Under the pieces are notes generated by a model that saw only the letters and a list, made by a program, of their open reading frames with translations, was not told the DNA's origin and searched no databases. This document shows, in pieces, positions 44,718 through 52,833 of a stretch of DNA of 52,957 nucleotides. Source of the DNA: Candidatus Hatepunaea meridiana (GTDB taxonomy: Bacteria; Electryoneota; AABM5-125-24; Hatepunaeales; Hatepunaeaceae). Location: contig JAVCDD010000366.1 of NCBI GenBank assembly GCA_030765125.1, positions 1 to 52,957 of the forward strand, written 5' to 3'. Every line of letters starts with the position of its first letter. The stretch's first letter is position 1. The translations under genes were made by a program, and so were the position numbers.

Positions 44718-45332
44718 ATGGAAGAAAAGATTGAAAAATCTGAAAAAAAACGTTTTGATTACATAAGAAAACTCAAAACAAGTAGTCTAAATATTCTGAA
44801 AGGAAATTACGTGGGAGAAAGACAAGCAGTCGCCGATAAAATCGTCCAAAACAGGGTTTGGTGGTCTGTAGGCGGTGGTTTAATTCCTATTCCATGGGTA
44901 GATCTAGTAGCCGTTACTGGAGTACAGTTATCAATGATCTACGCTCTATCTAAAAATTACGACGTTGAATTTAAGAAAAATCAGGCGAGAACTATTGTTG
45001 CTTCGCTTTTAGGTTCAATTGTTCCATCATCTCTTGCTCGCGGTACTGTCGGAAGTTCTTTGAAAGCAATACCGGTATTAGGCGCAACGCTCGGTGGTAT
45101 TTCAATGTCCGCCTTCTCCGGAGCTGCGACTTACGCAATTGGTAAGGTATTCATCCAGCACTTTGAGACCGGTGGTACGTTTATGGACCTTGATGTTGAA
45201 AAAATGCGCGAATTCTTCAAGGAACAATTCGAAGAAGGTAAAGTCGAAGCTGAGAAAATAGACAAAGAAGAATTAGCTCCAAAAAAAGACAACGTGAAGC
45301 CAAAGCCAACGCCAGTAAAAAAGACAGAGTAA
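44718..45332 (+). CDS. DUF697-like membrane protein, copy 2
   Basis: About 204 residues. GAAAGGAA lies six bases before the ATG at 44718; the in-frame ATG at 44670 has no such site. It is a paralogue of the protein at 12920, sharing the MEEK start, GGGLIPIPWVDLVAVTGVQL, YALSKNYDVEF and IGKVFIQHFETGG. It is longer at the N-terminus (a charged helix) and has a lysine/glutamate-rich C-terminus. Two hydrophobic stretches should insert in or lie on the membrane. Its position, right after the last synthase and just before the exporter genes, suggests a role at the membrane in this pathway, but none is known for the family. Confidence 0.75.
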   Translation: MEEKIEKSEKKRFDYIRKLKTSSLNILKGNYVGERQAVADKIVQNRVWWSVGGGLIPIPWVDLVAVTGVQLSMIYALSKNYDVEFKKNQARTIVASLLGSIVPSSLARGTVGSSLKAIPVLGATLGGISMSAFSGAATYAIGKVFIQHFETGGTFMDLDVEKMREFFKEQFEEGKVEAEKIDKEELAPKKDNVKPKPTPVKKTE

Positions 45333-45658
45333 TTCCTAACGGAACTTTGTTTTAAAGTTGTTCCAGTCAGGTTGTGTTTCACTTAAAACGTGACGGGAAC
45401 TAACAGTCAGTGTGAATCTGATTATTTATAATGGTTCATTAAGCATTCTCGAAGGGAATGAATGTGAATAGCGGTGGATTTCACCCACCGAACCAAATTG
45501 CAAACTCTAAATGATCCCGAAGGGGTCGAACAATACATCGCTTTGTAAATTTGTTTGTTCAACCCCTTCGGAGTTGGTTGGGGTAATGATATTTCCCCCA
45601 CTGGCTGACGCCAGTGGCTATTCACATTTCACCCCTTCGGGGTATTTAAAGGTTCAAA
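45333..45658. repeat. intergenic repeat block of 326 bases
   Basis: Two hairpin blocks of the CATTCCCTTCGGGAATG family in opposite orientations (45441-45535 and 45555-45645), with internal GACCCCTTCGGGGTC-like and CACTGGCTGACGCCAGTG hairpins. The second ends about ten bases before the next start codon. No gene is seen; short open frames here are made of repeat sequence. Confidence 0.65.
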
Positions 45659-45853
45659 ATGCCAATTTTAGTAATTGTAATACCGCTATATATATTAGCG
45701 TGCATGTTTTCCGGTTTCCTTGGTAGGAAAACCAGGATCGGTTATTGGGGGTACTTGTTTCTTTCCCTGATTACTACTCCCATAATAAGTTTACTATTTC
45801 TATACTTTACTAATCCTCATAAAAAGCCTAAGCCGAAGAAGTTAGATGATTGA
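45659..45853 (+). CDS. small two-helix membrane protein
   Basis: 64 residues: two membrane helices (about 2-20 and 28-50) and a lysine/proline-rich tail (HKKPKPKKLDD). AAAGG lies about seven bases before the ATG. Its stop overlaps the exporter start by eight bases, so the two are probably translationally coupled. I do not recognise it; it resembles small superinfection-immunity or accessory membrane proteins. Confidence 0.7.
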   Translation: MPILVIVIPLYILACMFSGFLGRKTRIGYWGYLFLSLITTPIISLLFLYFTNPHKKPKPKKLDD

Positions 45854-47513
45854 GCAAATCCGACTGCTACATATGTATCGGCAGGAATCGAAGGATGAAA
45901 ACGAGGGACTCAAACTTCTTGGCTATACTTTCATTTCCGCCATTTCCAATACATTACTACTCGTAATTATCAACACTGCAGCACATAATGTGGAGTATAA
46001 AGTCCTGAATATTCAATACTTCATAATGTTTGCAGCATGTATGGCAGCTTTTATTGTAACTCAGAGACACGTCCTTAAACAAGCGGTTATTATATCAGAG
46101 AATATAATCAATCGAATTAGAATCCGAATCGGTGATAAGGTCAGAAAATGTAATTTCTATGAATTGGAAAAACTCGGTCATACGGAAATATACTCGAAAC
46201 TAACCAAAGATGCTGTGGTTGTAACGCAGTCCGCACCGCTTATTATTAGTGCCACACAGTGTATTATTATGGTAGTTTTAAGTATGATATATGTCGCCTT
46301 TCTATCAAAAATCGCTTTTGTAATAGCGCTTGGAGTAATAATCCTGTCAATATTGTATTACCTGAAAAACGATAAGATTGTATCGAAAAATATGAGAAAG
46401 GCTATGGAAAGGGAAGTGGACTTGTTTGGCACTCTTTCTCATATCTTAGACGGATTTAAAGAAATTAAAATGAACAAAAAGAAAAGCGATGAAGTAATTG
46501 AAGATTTACGATTAGATTCAGATGATGTGAAAAATTTGAAAATTAAGGGATTAGTACCCTATGCAGATAACTATATTTTTTCTATTGCATTTTTCTTCGC
46601 TTTAATTGCAATAATAATATTTGTATTACCCAACCTCTCAACTTCATTTAACGACGTTGTTGTGAAATTAACAACAGCAATAATCTTCATTGTCGGTCCT
46701 ATATCGAACGTCGTAAATATTTTTACGGTATTGGCTCAATCAAATATTGCTATTGACAACATTTATGGATTAGAAAAAGCATTAGACGAACATAAAGATA
46801 TTATCAATGATAATAAACAAATCGTTATTCCCGATGCAAAAGATTATAATCTGATTAATATTGATGATATGTATTTCGAGTATACCGACAAGGAAGGAAA
46901 TCCTGTTTTTAGCGTCGGTCCGATTAATCTCAAGATAAAACGAAATGAAATCATTTATGTTGTTGGGGGGAACGGCAGCGGCAAAACAACATTCTTGAAG
47001 TTACTGACCGCTTTATATTATCCAAAATATGGCAGCATATCGCTGGATAAAGTTAGCCTAAGCAAGGAAAACATCCAATCGTACCGTGAATTGTATTCGA
47101 TTATTTTGTCAGAATTTCATTTATTTAATAAACTTTACGGATTAAGTCAAATAGATGAAAAACACGTATTTGAATTACTGAAATTGATGGAAATCGAGAA
47201 TAAAACAGGCTATGTTGACGGTCGCTTCACGAATCTTGACCTTTCAACCGGACAAAGGAAGCGATTGGCATTAGTTGTTACATACCTGGAAGATAAAGAG
47301 ATTTATGTATTTGATGAATGGGCTGCGGATCAGGATCCTTACTTCAGGAAATATTTCTACGAGGAATTAATTCCTGATCTGAAAAAACGCGGGAAAACTG
47401 TTATCGCTGTAACACACGATGATCGATATTATGATTCATGCGATAGAGTTCTAAAAATGGACTTCGGGAAAATGACAACCTATCTGGATAACAACAATGA
47501 AAAAATTCTTTAG
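45846..47513 (+). CDS. ABC exporter of the cyclic-peptide transporter family
   Basis: 555 residues, membrane domain first (about 20-310, six helices), then ATPase (about 335-550). Walker A GGNGSGKTT (Lys380), signature LSTGQ (466-470), Walker B ending FDE (Glu491), followed by WAADQDPYFRKYFY, and switch His524 in THDDRYY. The DEWAADQDPxFR sequence and the length of about 550 are typical of the SyrD/PvdE/YojI group that exports non-ribosomal peptides, siderophores or microcins across the inner membrane. It is the obvious exporter for the peptide made here. The next gene overlaps it by 17 bases. Confidence 0.92.
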   Translation: MIEQIRLLHMYRQESKDENEGLKLLGYTFISAISNTLLLVIINTAAHNVEYKVLNIQYFIMFAACMAAFIVTQRHVLKQAVIISENIINRIRIRIGDKVRKCNFYELEKLGHTEIYSKLTKDAVVVTQSAPLIISATQCIIMVVLSMIYVAFLSKIAFVIALGVIILSILYYLKNDKIVSKNMRKAMEREVDLFGTLSHILDGFKEIKMNKKKSDEVIEDLRLDSDDVKNLKIKGLVPYADNYIFSIAFFFALIAIIIFVLPNLSTSFNDVVVKLTTAIIFIVGPISNVVNIFTVLAQSNIAIDNIYGLEKALDEHKDIINDNKQIVIPDAKDYNLINIDDMYFEYTDKEGNPVFSVGPINLKIKRNEIIYVVGGNGSGKTTFLKLLTALYYPKYGSISLDKVSLSKENIQSYRELYSIILSEFHLFNKLYGLSQIDEKHVFELLKLMEIENKTGYVDGRFTNLDLSTGQRKRLALVVTYLEDKEIYVFDEWAADQDPYFRKYFYEELIPDLKKRGKTVIAVTHDDRYYDSCDRVLKMDFGKMTTYLDNNNEKIL

Positions 47514-48354
47514 AAGAATAAAAAACAGCATAGAACAATATGCGAGAGAGCATATCTTGAGGATAGTTCTAACATCTTCAAGTTTTATCTTTCTAATCGC
47601 TATGTTAGCGCCACATATGCTTATCTTTGTCGAACCCGGTGAAGCAGGTGTTCTTTGGCGAAGGTTTGCAGGTGGAACGGTAGTCGATAGATACTACGGT
47701 GAGGGAACGCATTTAATCCCTCCCTGGGATAATATGCATATCTATAATATGAGAACACAGGAAGTCGGGGATTCCGTCGCCGTTTTATCTTTAAATGGAT
47801 TAACCATAACATCGGAAATTTCAATACGATACAGACCTAATTATGATATTGTAGGATTACTTCATAAGAATGTAGGACCTGATTATGTGAATGTTGTAGT
47901 TATCCCTGAGATTGAAGCGGTGGTGCGTACAATTATCGGTCAATATATGCCTGAAGAGATATATCAATCGCAGAAATCAATTGCTGAACAAATCGTTAAA
48001 GAAGCTTATGTACAAGTTGAAGAAAGATATATCTCTCTGGATGATGTTCTAATAAAAAGAATTAGATTGCCATCGAAGATTAAGGAGGCGATTGAGGCTA
48101 AGTTAGAGCAACAACAGAAAGCTCAGGAATACGACTTCAGACTGCAACGGGAAGTAAAAGAAGCTGAGCGGAAGAAGATTGAAGCGGAGGGTATTGCCAA
48201 ATACCATTCGATAGTCCAACCTTCTTTGACACAGGATATTTTAACCTGGCAAGGTATCGCCGCAACTAAGATACTGGCTGAGTCGGAGAATGCTAAAGTC
48301 GTCATAATAGGCGCCGGTGATAAAGGATTGCCACTTATATTAGGAAATCAGTAA
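47497..48354 (+). CDS. SPFH/Band 7 (prohibitin-like) membrane protein
   Basis: 285 residues. One N-terminal membrane helix (about 20-42) is followed by the Band 7 domain (EPGEAGVLWRRFAGGTVVDR, then YGEGTHLIPPWDNMHIYNMR, both typical of prohibitins) and a long coiled coil (about 190-240). SPFH proteins form large membrane rings that organise lipids or shield proteases. It starts inside the exporter gene (17-base overlap), so the two are translated together; it may form a scaffold around the transporter. An SPFH protein in an NRPS export operon is unusual. Confidence 0.88.
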   Translation: MKKFFRRIKNSIEQYAREHILRIVLTSSSFIFLIAMLAPHMLIFVEPGEAGVLWRRFAGGTVVDRYYGEGTHLIPPWDNMHIYNMRTQEVGDSVAVLSLNGLTITSEISIRYRPNYDIVGLLHKNVGPDYVNVVVIPEIEAVVRTIIGQYMPEEIYQSQKSIAEQIVKEAYVQVEERYISLDDVLIKRIRLPSKIKEAIEAKLEQQQKAQEYDFRLQREVKEAERKKIEAEGIAKYHSIVQPSLTQDILTWQGIAATKILAESENAKVVIIGAGDKGLPLILGNQ

Positions 48355-48355
48355 A

Positions 48356-50020
48356 TTGAAGCTAAGTAATTTAAAATATGTTTTTGCCTTATTTCTTATA
48401 TCCCTGATATCTTGTACTACTACCGATAAGATTGTAGAAGAGAGGTATTCTAAAGCAAAGCGCGGTGAAGGTGATATTGTAATTGGAGTTGTCTGGCCGG
48501 AATCAAAACTAAAATCCGATTTTAGTAATGGCGTTAAAATGGCTTTAAGTGAAGTTAATAGCGATGGAGCAATAAACGGTCGGAGAATTAGAGCAATTTA
48601 CCGGGATAGTAAAGGAGATAAAAGCAGAAATAGAGAAATTGCGCATGAATTTTCAAGAAATACTGATATGATAGGGGTCTTTGGTCATTTCTATTCCTCT
48701 TTAGCTCTTCCCTCTTCTGTAACCTACCAGGAAAACGGATTAATATTCTTAACACCAGGGTCACTTCAACAAGAACTTAGTATGCATGGTTTTGATAAGT
48801 TCTTCAGGTCTATACCAAATACCAATTCCGTAGGTCAAATTTGCGCATCTTATACTTATAAATTGGGTTTTCATAAACCTCTTGTATTATGGGAAAGAAG
48901 CGGGTATGGGAAAAATACTTACCAAATCTATAAATCGTATCTGGCAAAAGTTGGTATTAATATTGAGAATTCATTCTCTTTCTTTTCGCTGGATAAGGAT
49001 TATAGGAGTATTATTGCTGAAATGAAGAATTTGGATTTCGATGTAATATTTATGGCGGTTTCTTCATCAGACGCACCTAATGTTATTCGCATTGCAAGGG
49101 AAAACGGTATTGAAGAACCATTTCTAGGTGTAAACCTTGTCGAAGAAGTGCTGCGTGAACGTACGGGAGAATATGCGCGCAATATATATACCGTTAGTAA
49201 TTTCGATCCTGAAAGCGACTATCCTGCAACGGTTGAATTCGTTAAGAAGTTCAAAGAGAAATACGATCATACTCCTGATGTTTGGGGCGCTTATGGTTAT
49301 GATGGTATTAAATTGTTTGCATATCTAATTAAAACCCACAAAACAAGCCATCCGGAAGTATTAGCATCAAATCTAAGGTATTTAGAGAATTGGGCAGGCG
49401 CTACCGGTTCACATACGTTTACAAATCGGGGTGAGATTAAATCCAAGCCGTTATATCTTAATCAATTGATAAATAACCGATTCGTGCAGATTTCGGTAGA
49501 TACTCTTAAGGAAATTGATCTATATAGCGCGTATAATCGTTTATTGAGAAAGGAAATAGAAAAAGGATATTTAAAGTTATTTAAATCTGATGACGTCACG
49601 ATAGTTCTTCTTCCGGATGTTTCCATTTTCACAGGAACTAAATACAAAATATCAGAACTTGGCAGTCGGATTTTTAATGTTATTTCAGAAGAACTTATGA
49701 AACATCCTGAATATAAAATTGTTATTGAAGGTTATGCAGATATAACGTTTATTTATGATAGGACAAAATCAAAGAGTGAAGTCTTACTCGATTTGTCATT
49801 ACTGAAATCGTCTCAAGTTGCAAAAAAACTGTACGAAGCAGGATGTGCTAGATCAAGGATAAAAGTAAAAGGTCAAGGATTTAGTGAGCGATCCAAGTAT
49901 GCTGCTGAAATTGCTGGGAAAAAGTCATTTGACAACCGTATTGAACTTGTGATGACTCCAATTAAAAAGAAAGAAATGCAGGAAGAAGAACCTGCCACGC
50001 TGTCTGGGCGCCGTCCTTAA
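48356..50020 (+). CDS. PBP1-OmpA fusion lipoprotein
   Basis: 554 residues from a TTG start one base after the previous stop codon. The signal peptide ends in a lipobox LISC (Cys20). Residues about 35-375 match the type 1 periplasmic binding fold of branched-chain amino acid receptors (GDIVIGVVWPES, IGVFGHFYSSLALPSS, WGAYGYDGIKLFAYL). Residues about 420-545 resemble the OmpA-like peptidoglycan-binding domain (KIVIEGYAD, LDLSLLKSSQVAKKLYEAGC, RIKVKGQG, DNRIELVM). It is thus a ligand receptor fixed to membrane and cell wall. It could bind the exported peptide, as an immunity, chaperone or uptake factor. No permease of the branched-chain family is nearby, which argues against ordinary amino acid uptake. 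Confidence 0.8.
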   Translation: MKLSNLKYVFALFLISLISCTTTDKIVEERYSKAKRGEGDIVIGVVWPESKLKSDFSNGVKMALSEVNSDGAINGRRIRAIYRDSKGDKSRNREIAHEFSRNTDMIGVFGHFYSSLALPSSVTYQENGLIFLTPGSLQQELSMHGFDKFFRSIPNTNSVGQICASYTYKLGFHKPLVLWERSGYGKNTYQIYKSYLAKVGINIENSFSFFSLDKDYRSIIAEMKNLDFDVIFMAVSSSDAPNVIRIARENGIEEPFLGVNLVEEVLRERTGEYARNIYTVSNFDPESDYPATVEFVKKFKEKYDHTPDVWGAYGYDGIKLFAYLIKTHKTSHPEVLASNLRYLENWAGATGSHTFTNRGEIKSKPLYLNQLINNRFVQISVDTLKEIDLYSAYNRLLRKEIEKGYLKLFKSDDVTIVLLPDVSIFTGTKYKISELGSRIFNVISEELMKHPEYKIVIEGYADITFIYDRTKSKSEVLLDLSLLKSSQVAKKLYEAGCARSRIKVKGQGFSERSKYAAEIAGKKSFDNRIELVMTPIKKKEMQEEEPATLSGRRP

Positions 50021-50044
50021 CAGCTACGTTATTAAATACTATTA

Positions 50045-50686
50045 ATGATTTCTGTTTTATATACGCACTTTGAAAAACCTTTTTCACCTAATACCTGGAA
50101 TAAATACTTAACACAACTGCCATCAAATTTCCACGACAGGATTAATCGCTTTGTGCGTTGGCAGGATCGTCATGCAAACTTGTTGGACAAACTACTACTC
50201 ATTGAAGGTTTGAAACGATATGGGCTACCTCGCGAAAAATTAAATGATATCAAATATAATCGTTACAAACGACCATATTTTGAAGGTGGGTTTGATTTCA
50301 ACATATCACATTCCGGTGAATACGTAATATGCGCACTATCAGATGAAGGGACTATAGGTATTGATCTTGAGAGGATACGTGATATTAAAATAAACGAATT
50401 TAAGTCTTTCTTTTCAGCGAGCCAGTGGGAACTATTATCAAAAGATTTCAGTTTGCAGGGATTTTTCAGGTTATGGACTAAGCTTGAATCAGTTATAAAA
50501 TGGGATGGAAGTGGATTATATGTTGAGATGAATAAGGTGCAATTGATGAATGATCGTGCTGAAGTGAACGGAAAGACCTGTTTTCTACATAAGGTTTCAA
50601 TAGACAGGGAATACCCCTGTTATTTTTCAACAAATAATTTTGTAAATAATTTCATCTTAAAAAAAATAGAATTTGGAGAACCGTAA
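50045..50686 (+). CDS. Sfp-type phosphopantetheinyl transferase
   Basis: 213 residues. It transfers phosphopantetheine from CoA to the serine of carrier domains, and the four synthases here carry six of them (Ser563, Ser1628, Ser1016, Ser2110, Ser2652 plus ACPs Ser2101 and Ser1024, seven in total with both ACPs). Motifs: FNISHSGEY (85-93), GIDLE (105-109, Mg ligands Asp107 and Glu109) and LWTKLESVIK (143-152, Glu148 and Lys152). The usual WxxKE reads WTKLE here, with Leu147 in place of Lys; the metal ligand Glu is kept. Length is close to Sfp (224). It lies 25 bases after the PBP1-OmpA gene. Confidence 0.92.
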   Translation: MISVLYTHFEKPFSPNTWNKYLTQLPSNFHDRINRFVRWQDRHANLLDKLLLIEGLKRYGLPREKLNDIKYNRYKRPYFEGGFDFNISHSGEYVICALSDEGTIGIDLERIRDIKINEFKSFFSASQWELLSKDFSLQGFFRLWTKLESVIKWDGSGLYVEMNKVQLMNDRAEVNGKTCFLHKVSIDREYPCYFSTNNFVNNFILKKIEFGEP

Positions 50687-50687
50687 A

Positions 50688-51572
50688 ATGGTAAAAAAAC
50701 TATTATTCATTCTTGTTTGTTTCATTCTTCTATGTTTCCCTCTACTCATCCAAGCTGAGGATAAAGCTGAAACAGAAGATGCAGAGCGCGATATCGGGAA
50801 ATGGTGGAATAAAAGTTCCCTAACCTATTCACCGATGATTAAAAACTTCCTGATTCACAGCGAAATCTCTTCTTGTTCATACACTAAACATCATGGTAAT
50901 GCTGAAGGATTTGAATATACAGGACTTTTTCTCTTCTCAATGCGACAAAATAGATTCACTTATTATATGTTTTGTCAATTGAGTAAAGAGGATATTGAAA
51001 TACCTTTCATGGGTGCAATGATGTTGACTGAAGACTCATTCTACGATAATGTTTTACGCACCGATTTATTTAAAAATCTTTACCTTGATTTGGGATGGAG
51101 GTGGGAGCGTAATACGGAAAGAATGATAGAAAACCGGTATGTGAAGTACGCAGGGCTGGGAACTTACCATGAAATCCTGCCAATATATAATACATCTTTG
51201 ATTGCTGGTATAGGGCAGATGGAGGAAGAGTATGACAGGAGTACTCCAATTGTACCTGCAACATTAGAGGATGATGAACGTCCGGTGTTTTTCCTCATTC
51301 AAAATGGATGGATCAACCTTGATCCGTGGGGAAGGACTTCATTAAGGGATAGATTAATTTACAGAATTCCCCTTGATGACAGCGAAGCGTATCAAATCAT
51401 TCTTAAATATACATTTGACTTTGCTATTACCAAATTTCTGTCTGTTTCGTACCAATATGAATTAGATTACTTTGGCAAGGTTTGGCCTATGGTGGGGGAC
51501 TCAGATGAAAAACATATTTATGGATTGACTGTGAAATTTGATTGGAAAAGTGGTGATAAGCTGATTTGGTAA
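50688..51572 (+). CDS. predicted outer-membrane beta-barrel protein
   Basis: 294 residues. I place the start at the ATG at 50688, one base after the previous stop, with GGAG nine bases upstream. A clear signal peptide (about 1-24, cleavage after IQA) is followed by a short acidic linker and alternating aromatic/hydrophilic strands (FEYTGLFLFSMRQNRFTYYM, YQIILKYTFDFAITKFLSVS), ending in a strand with aromatic residues (YGLTVKFDW). This fits a small barrel like DUF481 or a porin-like channel. As last gene of the export operon it may carry the product through the outer membrane or give resistance. Confidence 0.65.
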   Translation: MVKKLLFILVCFILLCFPLLIQAEDKAETEDAERDIGKWWNKSSLTYSPMIKNFLIHSEISSCSYTKHHGNAEGFEYTGLFLFSMRQNRFTYYMFCQLSKEDIEIPFMGAMMLTEDSFYDNVLRTDLFKNLYLDLGWRWERNTERMIENRYVKYAGLGTYHEILPIYNTSLIAGIGQMEEEYDRSTPIVPATLEDDERPVFFLIQNGWINLDPWGRTSLRDRLIYRIPLDDSEAYQIILKYTFDFAITKFLSVSYQYELDYFGKVWPMVGDSDEKHIYGLTVKFDWKSGDKLIW

Positions 51573-51891
51573 AAATATTTGTTTAATACAGGAACAGACT
51601 ATGTTATTTTGCGTCACATCGTCACCTAATGCTGGAAAGTATGGATGGGTATAGAGATACGAGGTGACGATGATTTGCATTATCGTCACCGAACTTCACA
51701 AGAGGGTATGGACTCCTAACAATAGATTGATAATTAAATAATTAAATAGTAACGAAGCCCGTTCAGCAATAAATAAGCTGAACGGGCTTTCTTTTTAAAC
51801 AATCAAACAATCATTCCACCCTTATTCCATATTTTAGTGATTGGAATATCCGTTTAAATCGCTGTATTAACAGGATTACATAGTGTAACCC
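51573..51891. other. intergenic region of 319 bases with terminator
   Basis: It holds a terminator at 51755-51789 and an upstream inverted pair CATCGTCACCT (51618) / AGGTGACGATG (51662). The rest is AT-rich with no gene. Confidence 0.65.
51755..51789 (+). terminator. terminator of the export operon
   Basis: AAGCCCGTTCAGC, a nine-base loop, and the exact complement GCTGAACGGGCTT, followed by CTTTTT. It marks the right end of the cluster operon. Confidence 0.9.
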
Positions 51892-52323
51892 TTGACTAAC
51901 GATGATTTTTCCGTTATTTTCCGTTATAATGTGGGGAGCGGCGACTACAAGAACCGCTTATGGCACATCGCTTATCATGCCCTTTTCTTCACGCACGTTT
52001 ACGCTCAGGTTGATGATAAAGCCTTCAAACCATGGGAGCATCACCGTGCGGAGTATCAGTACATGGGATTTCTTCCCTATCCACCTAACGACATGCCTAA
52101 GATCGGTGAGCCTTACACTAAGGATGAGATACTGGCATACATTAAGTTCTGTGAAGAGAGAGTATCCGGCTGGGTGGATGCGCTGGACTTGAGCGCTCCC
52201 GAATGTGGTATCCGGATGTACAAGATGTCCAAGCTGGAGCACCAGTTTAATAACCTGCGGCATGTGCAGCATCATGTTGGGCAGCTTGCGGGGCGGTTGA
52301 GGGATGTTTCGGGTTTCAGATAG
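51892..52323 (+). pseudogene. 5'-truncated DinB-like gene
   Basis: An open frame of 143 codons begins right after an in-frame TAA at 51886. It matches the later part of DinB-type four-helix-bundle proteins: RLWHIAYHALFFTHVYAQ, FKPWEHHRAEYQY, IGEPYTKDEILAYI and LRHVQHHVGQLAGRL, with the metal-binding histidines. The first helix (about 30-40 residues) is missing and the only start is a weak TTG without ribosome-binding site, so it is probably a decayed copy. It lies beyond the cluster terminator and is unrelated to the pathway. Confidence 0.6.
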
Positions 52324-52776
52324 TTATCCTCGAAAAACGTGATGTGAAGATTTGCTGGTATAGACACGAGATAGTCCAAAAACCAGAAGATATTTGGAGT
52401 TTATTTATCAGGGTGTTATCTTAGTGTGAAGTTGACGACTGTAAGATTATAATTAACATTTTGCACTTCAATCTGTTTCAATTTTATCAGTTTCGTAATT
52501 TCTTTTTCTGGATTCCGGATCAAGTCCGGAATGACAAATCATGTTAACGGATACCTCACTTGACTTTGCAGTTTTAATGATTATATTACAATTATGAATA
52601 AGGCAGCAGGTACTACTTGAATGAGATTCATTCCCGGCTTGCGGAGAAGCCGGGCTACGAAACTGACATAGCACACCGTGTAATGCAGATATACTATTGT
52701 ATTTGCAGACTATGATATGTATATTACATTGTATTCGATAATTACTCATGTTGCATCTATTAAGGGGGATGTTCAA
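52324..52776. other. intergenic region of 453 bases
   Basis: A short dispersed repeat TGGATTCCGGATCAAGTCCG with GAATGACA lies at about 52509-52537, another member of the CATTCC...GGAATG palindromic world. I see no gene; the open frame on the minus strand here reads through this repeat. Confidence 0.55.
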
Positions 52777-52833
52777 ATGAAGCTTATTCTCTGCGTCCTG
52801 TTAGTCTTTACCCTTTCACTCGTGTCCTGCTGA
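52777..52833 (+). pseudogene. lipoprotein gene cut by an insertion element
   Basis: AAGGGGG is followed by ATG and a complete lipoprotein signal peptide, MKLILCVLLVFTLSLVSC, whose lipobox Cys is directly followed by TGA. The stop lies at the point where the IS21-like end begins, so the mature part of the protein has been displaced. Confidence 0.6.

Noticed and set aside
45422-45726. Short open frames on both strands
   Set aside because: Translations of the hairpin repeat blocks.
52468-52776. 102-codon open frame on the minus strand
   Set aside because: Includes the translated dispersed repeat (HSGLDPESR) and no other features.
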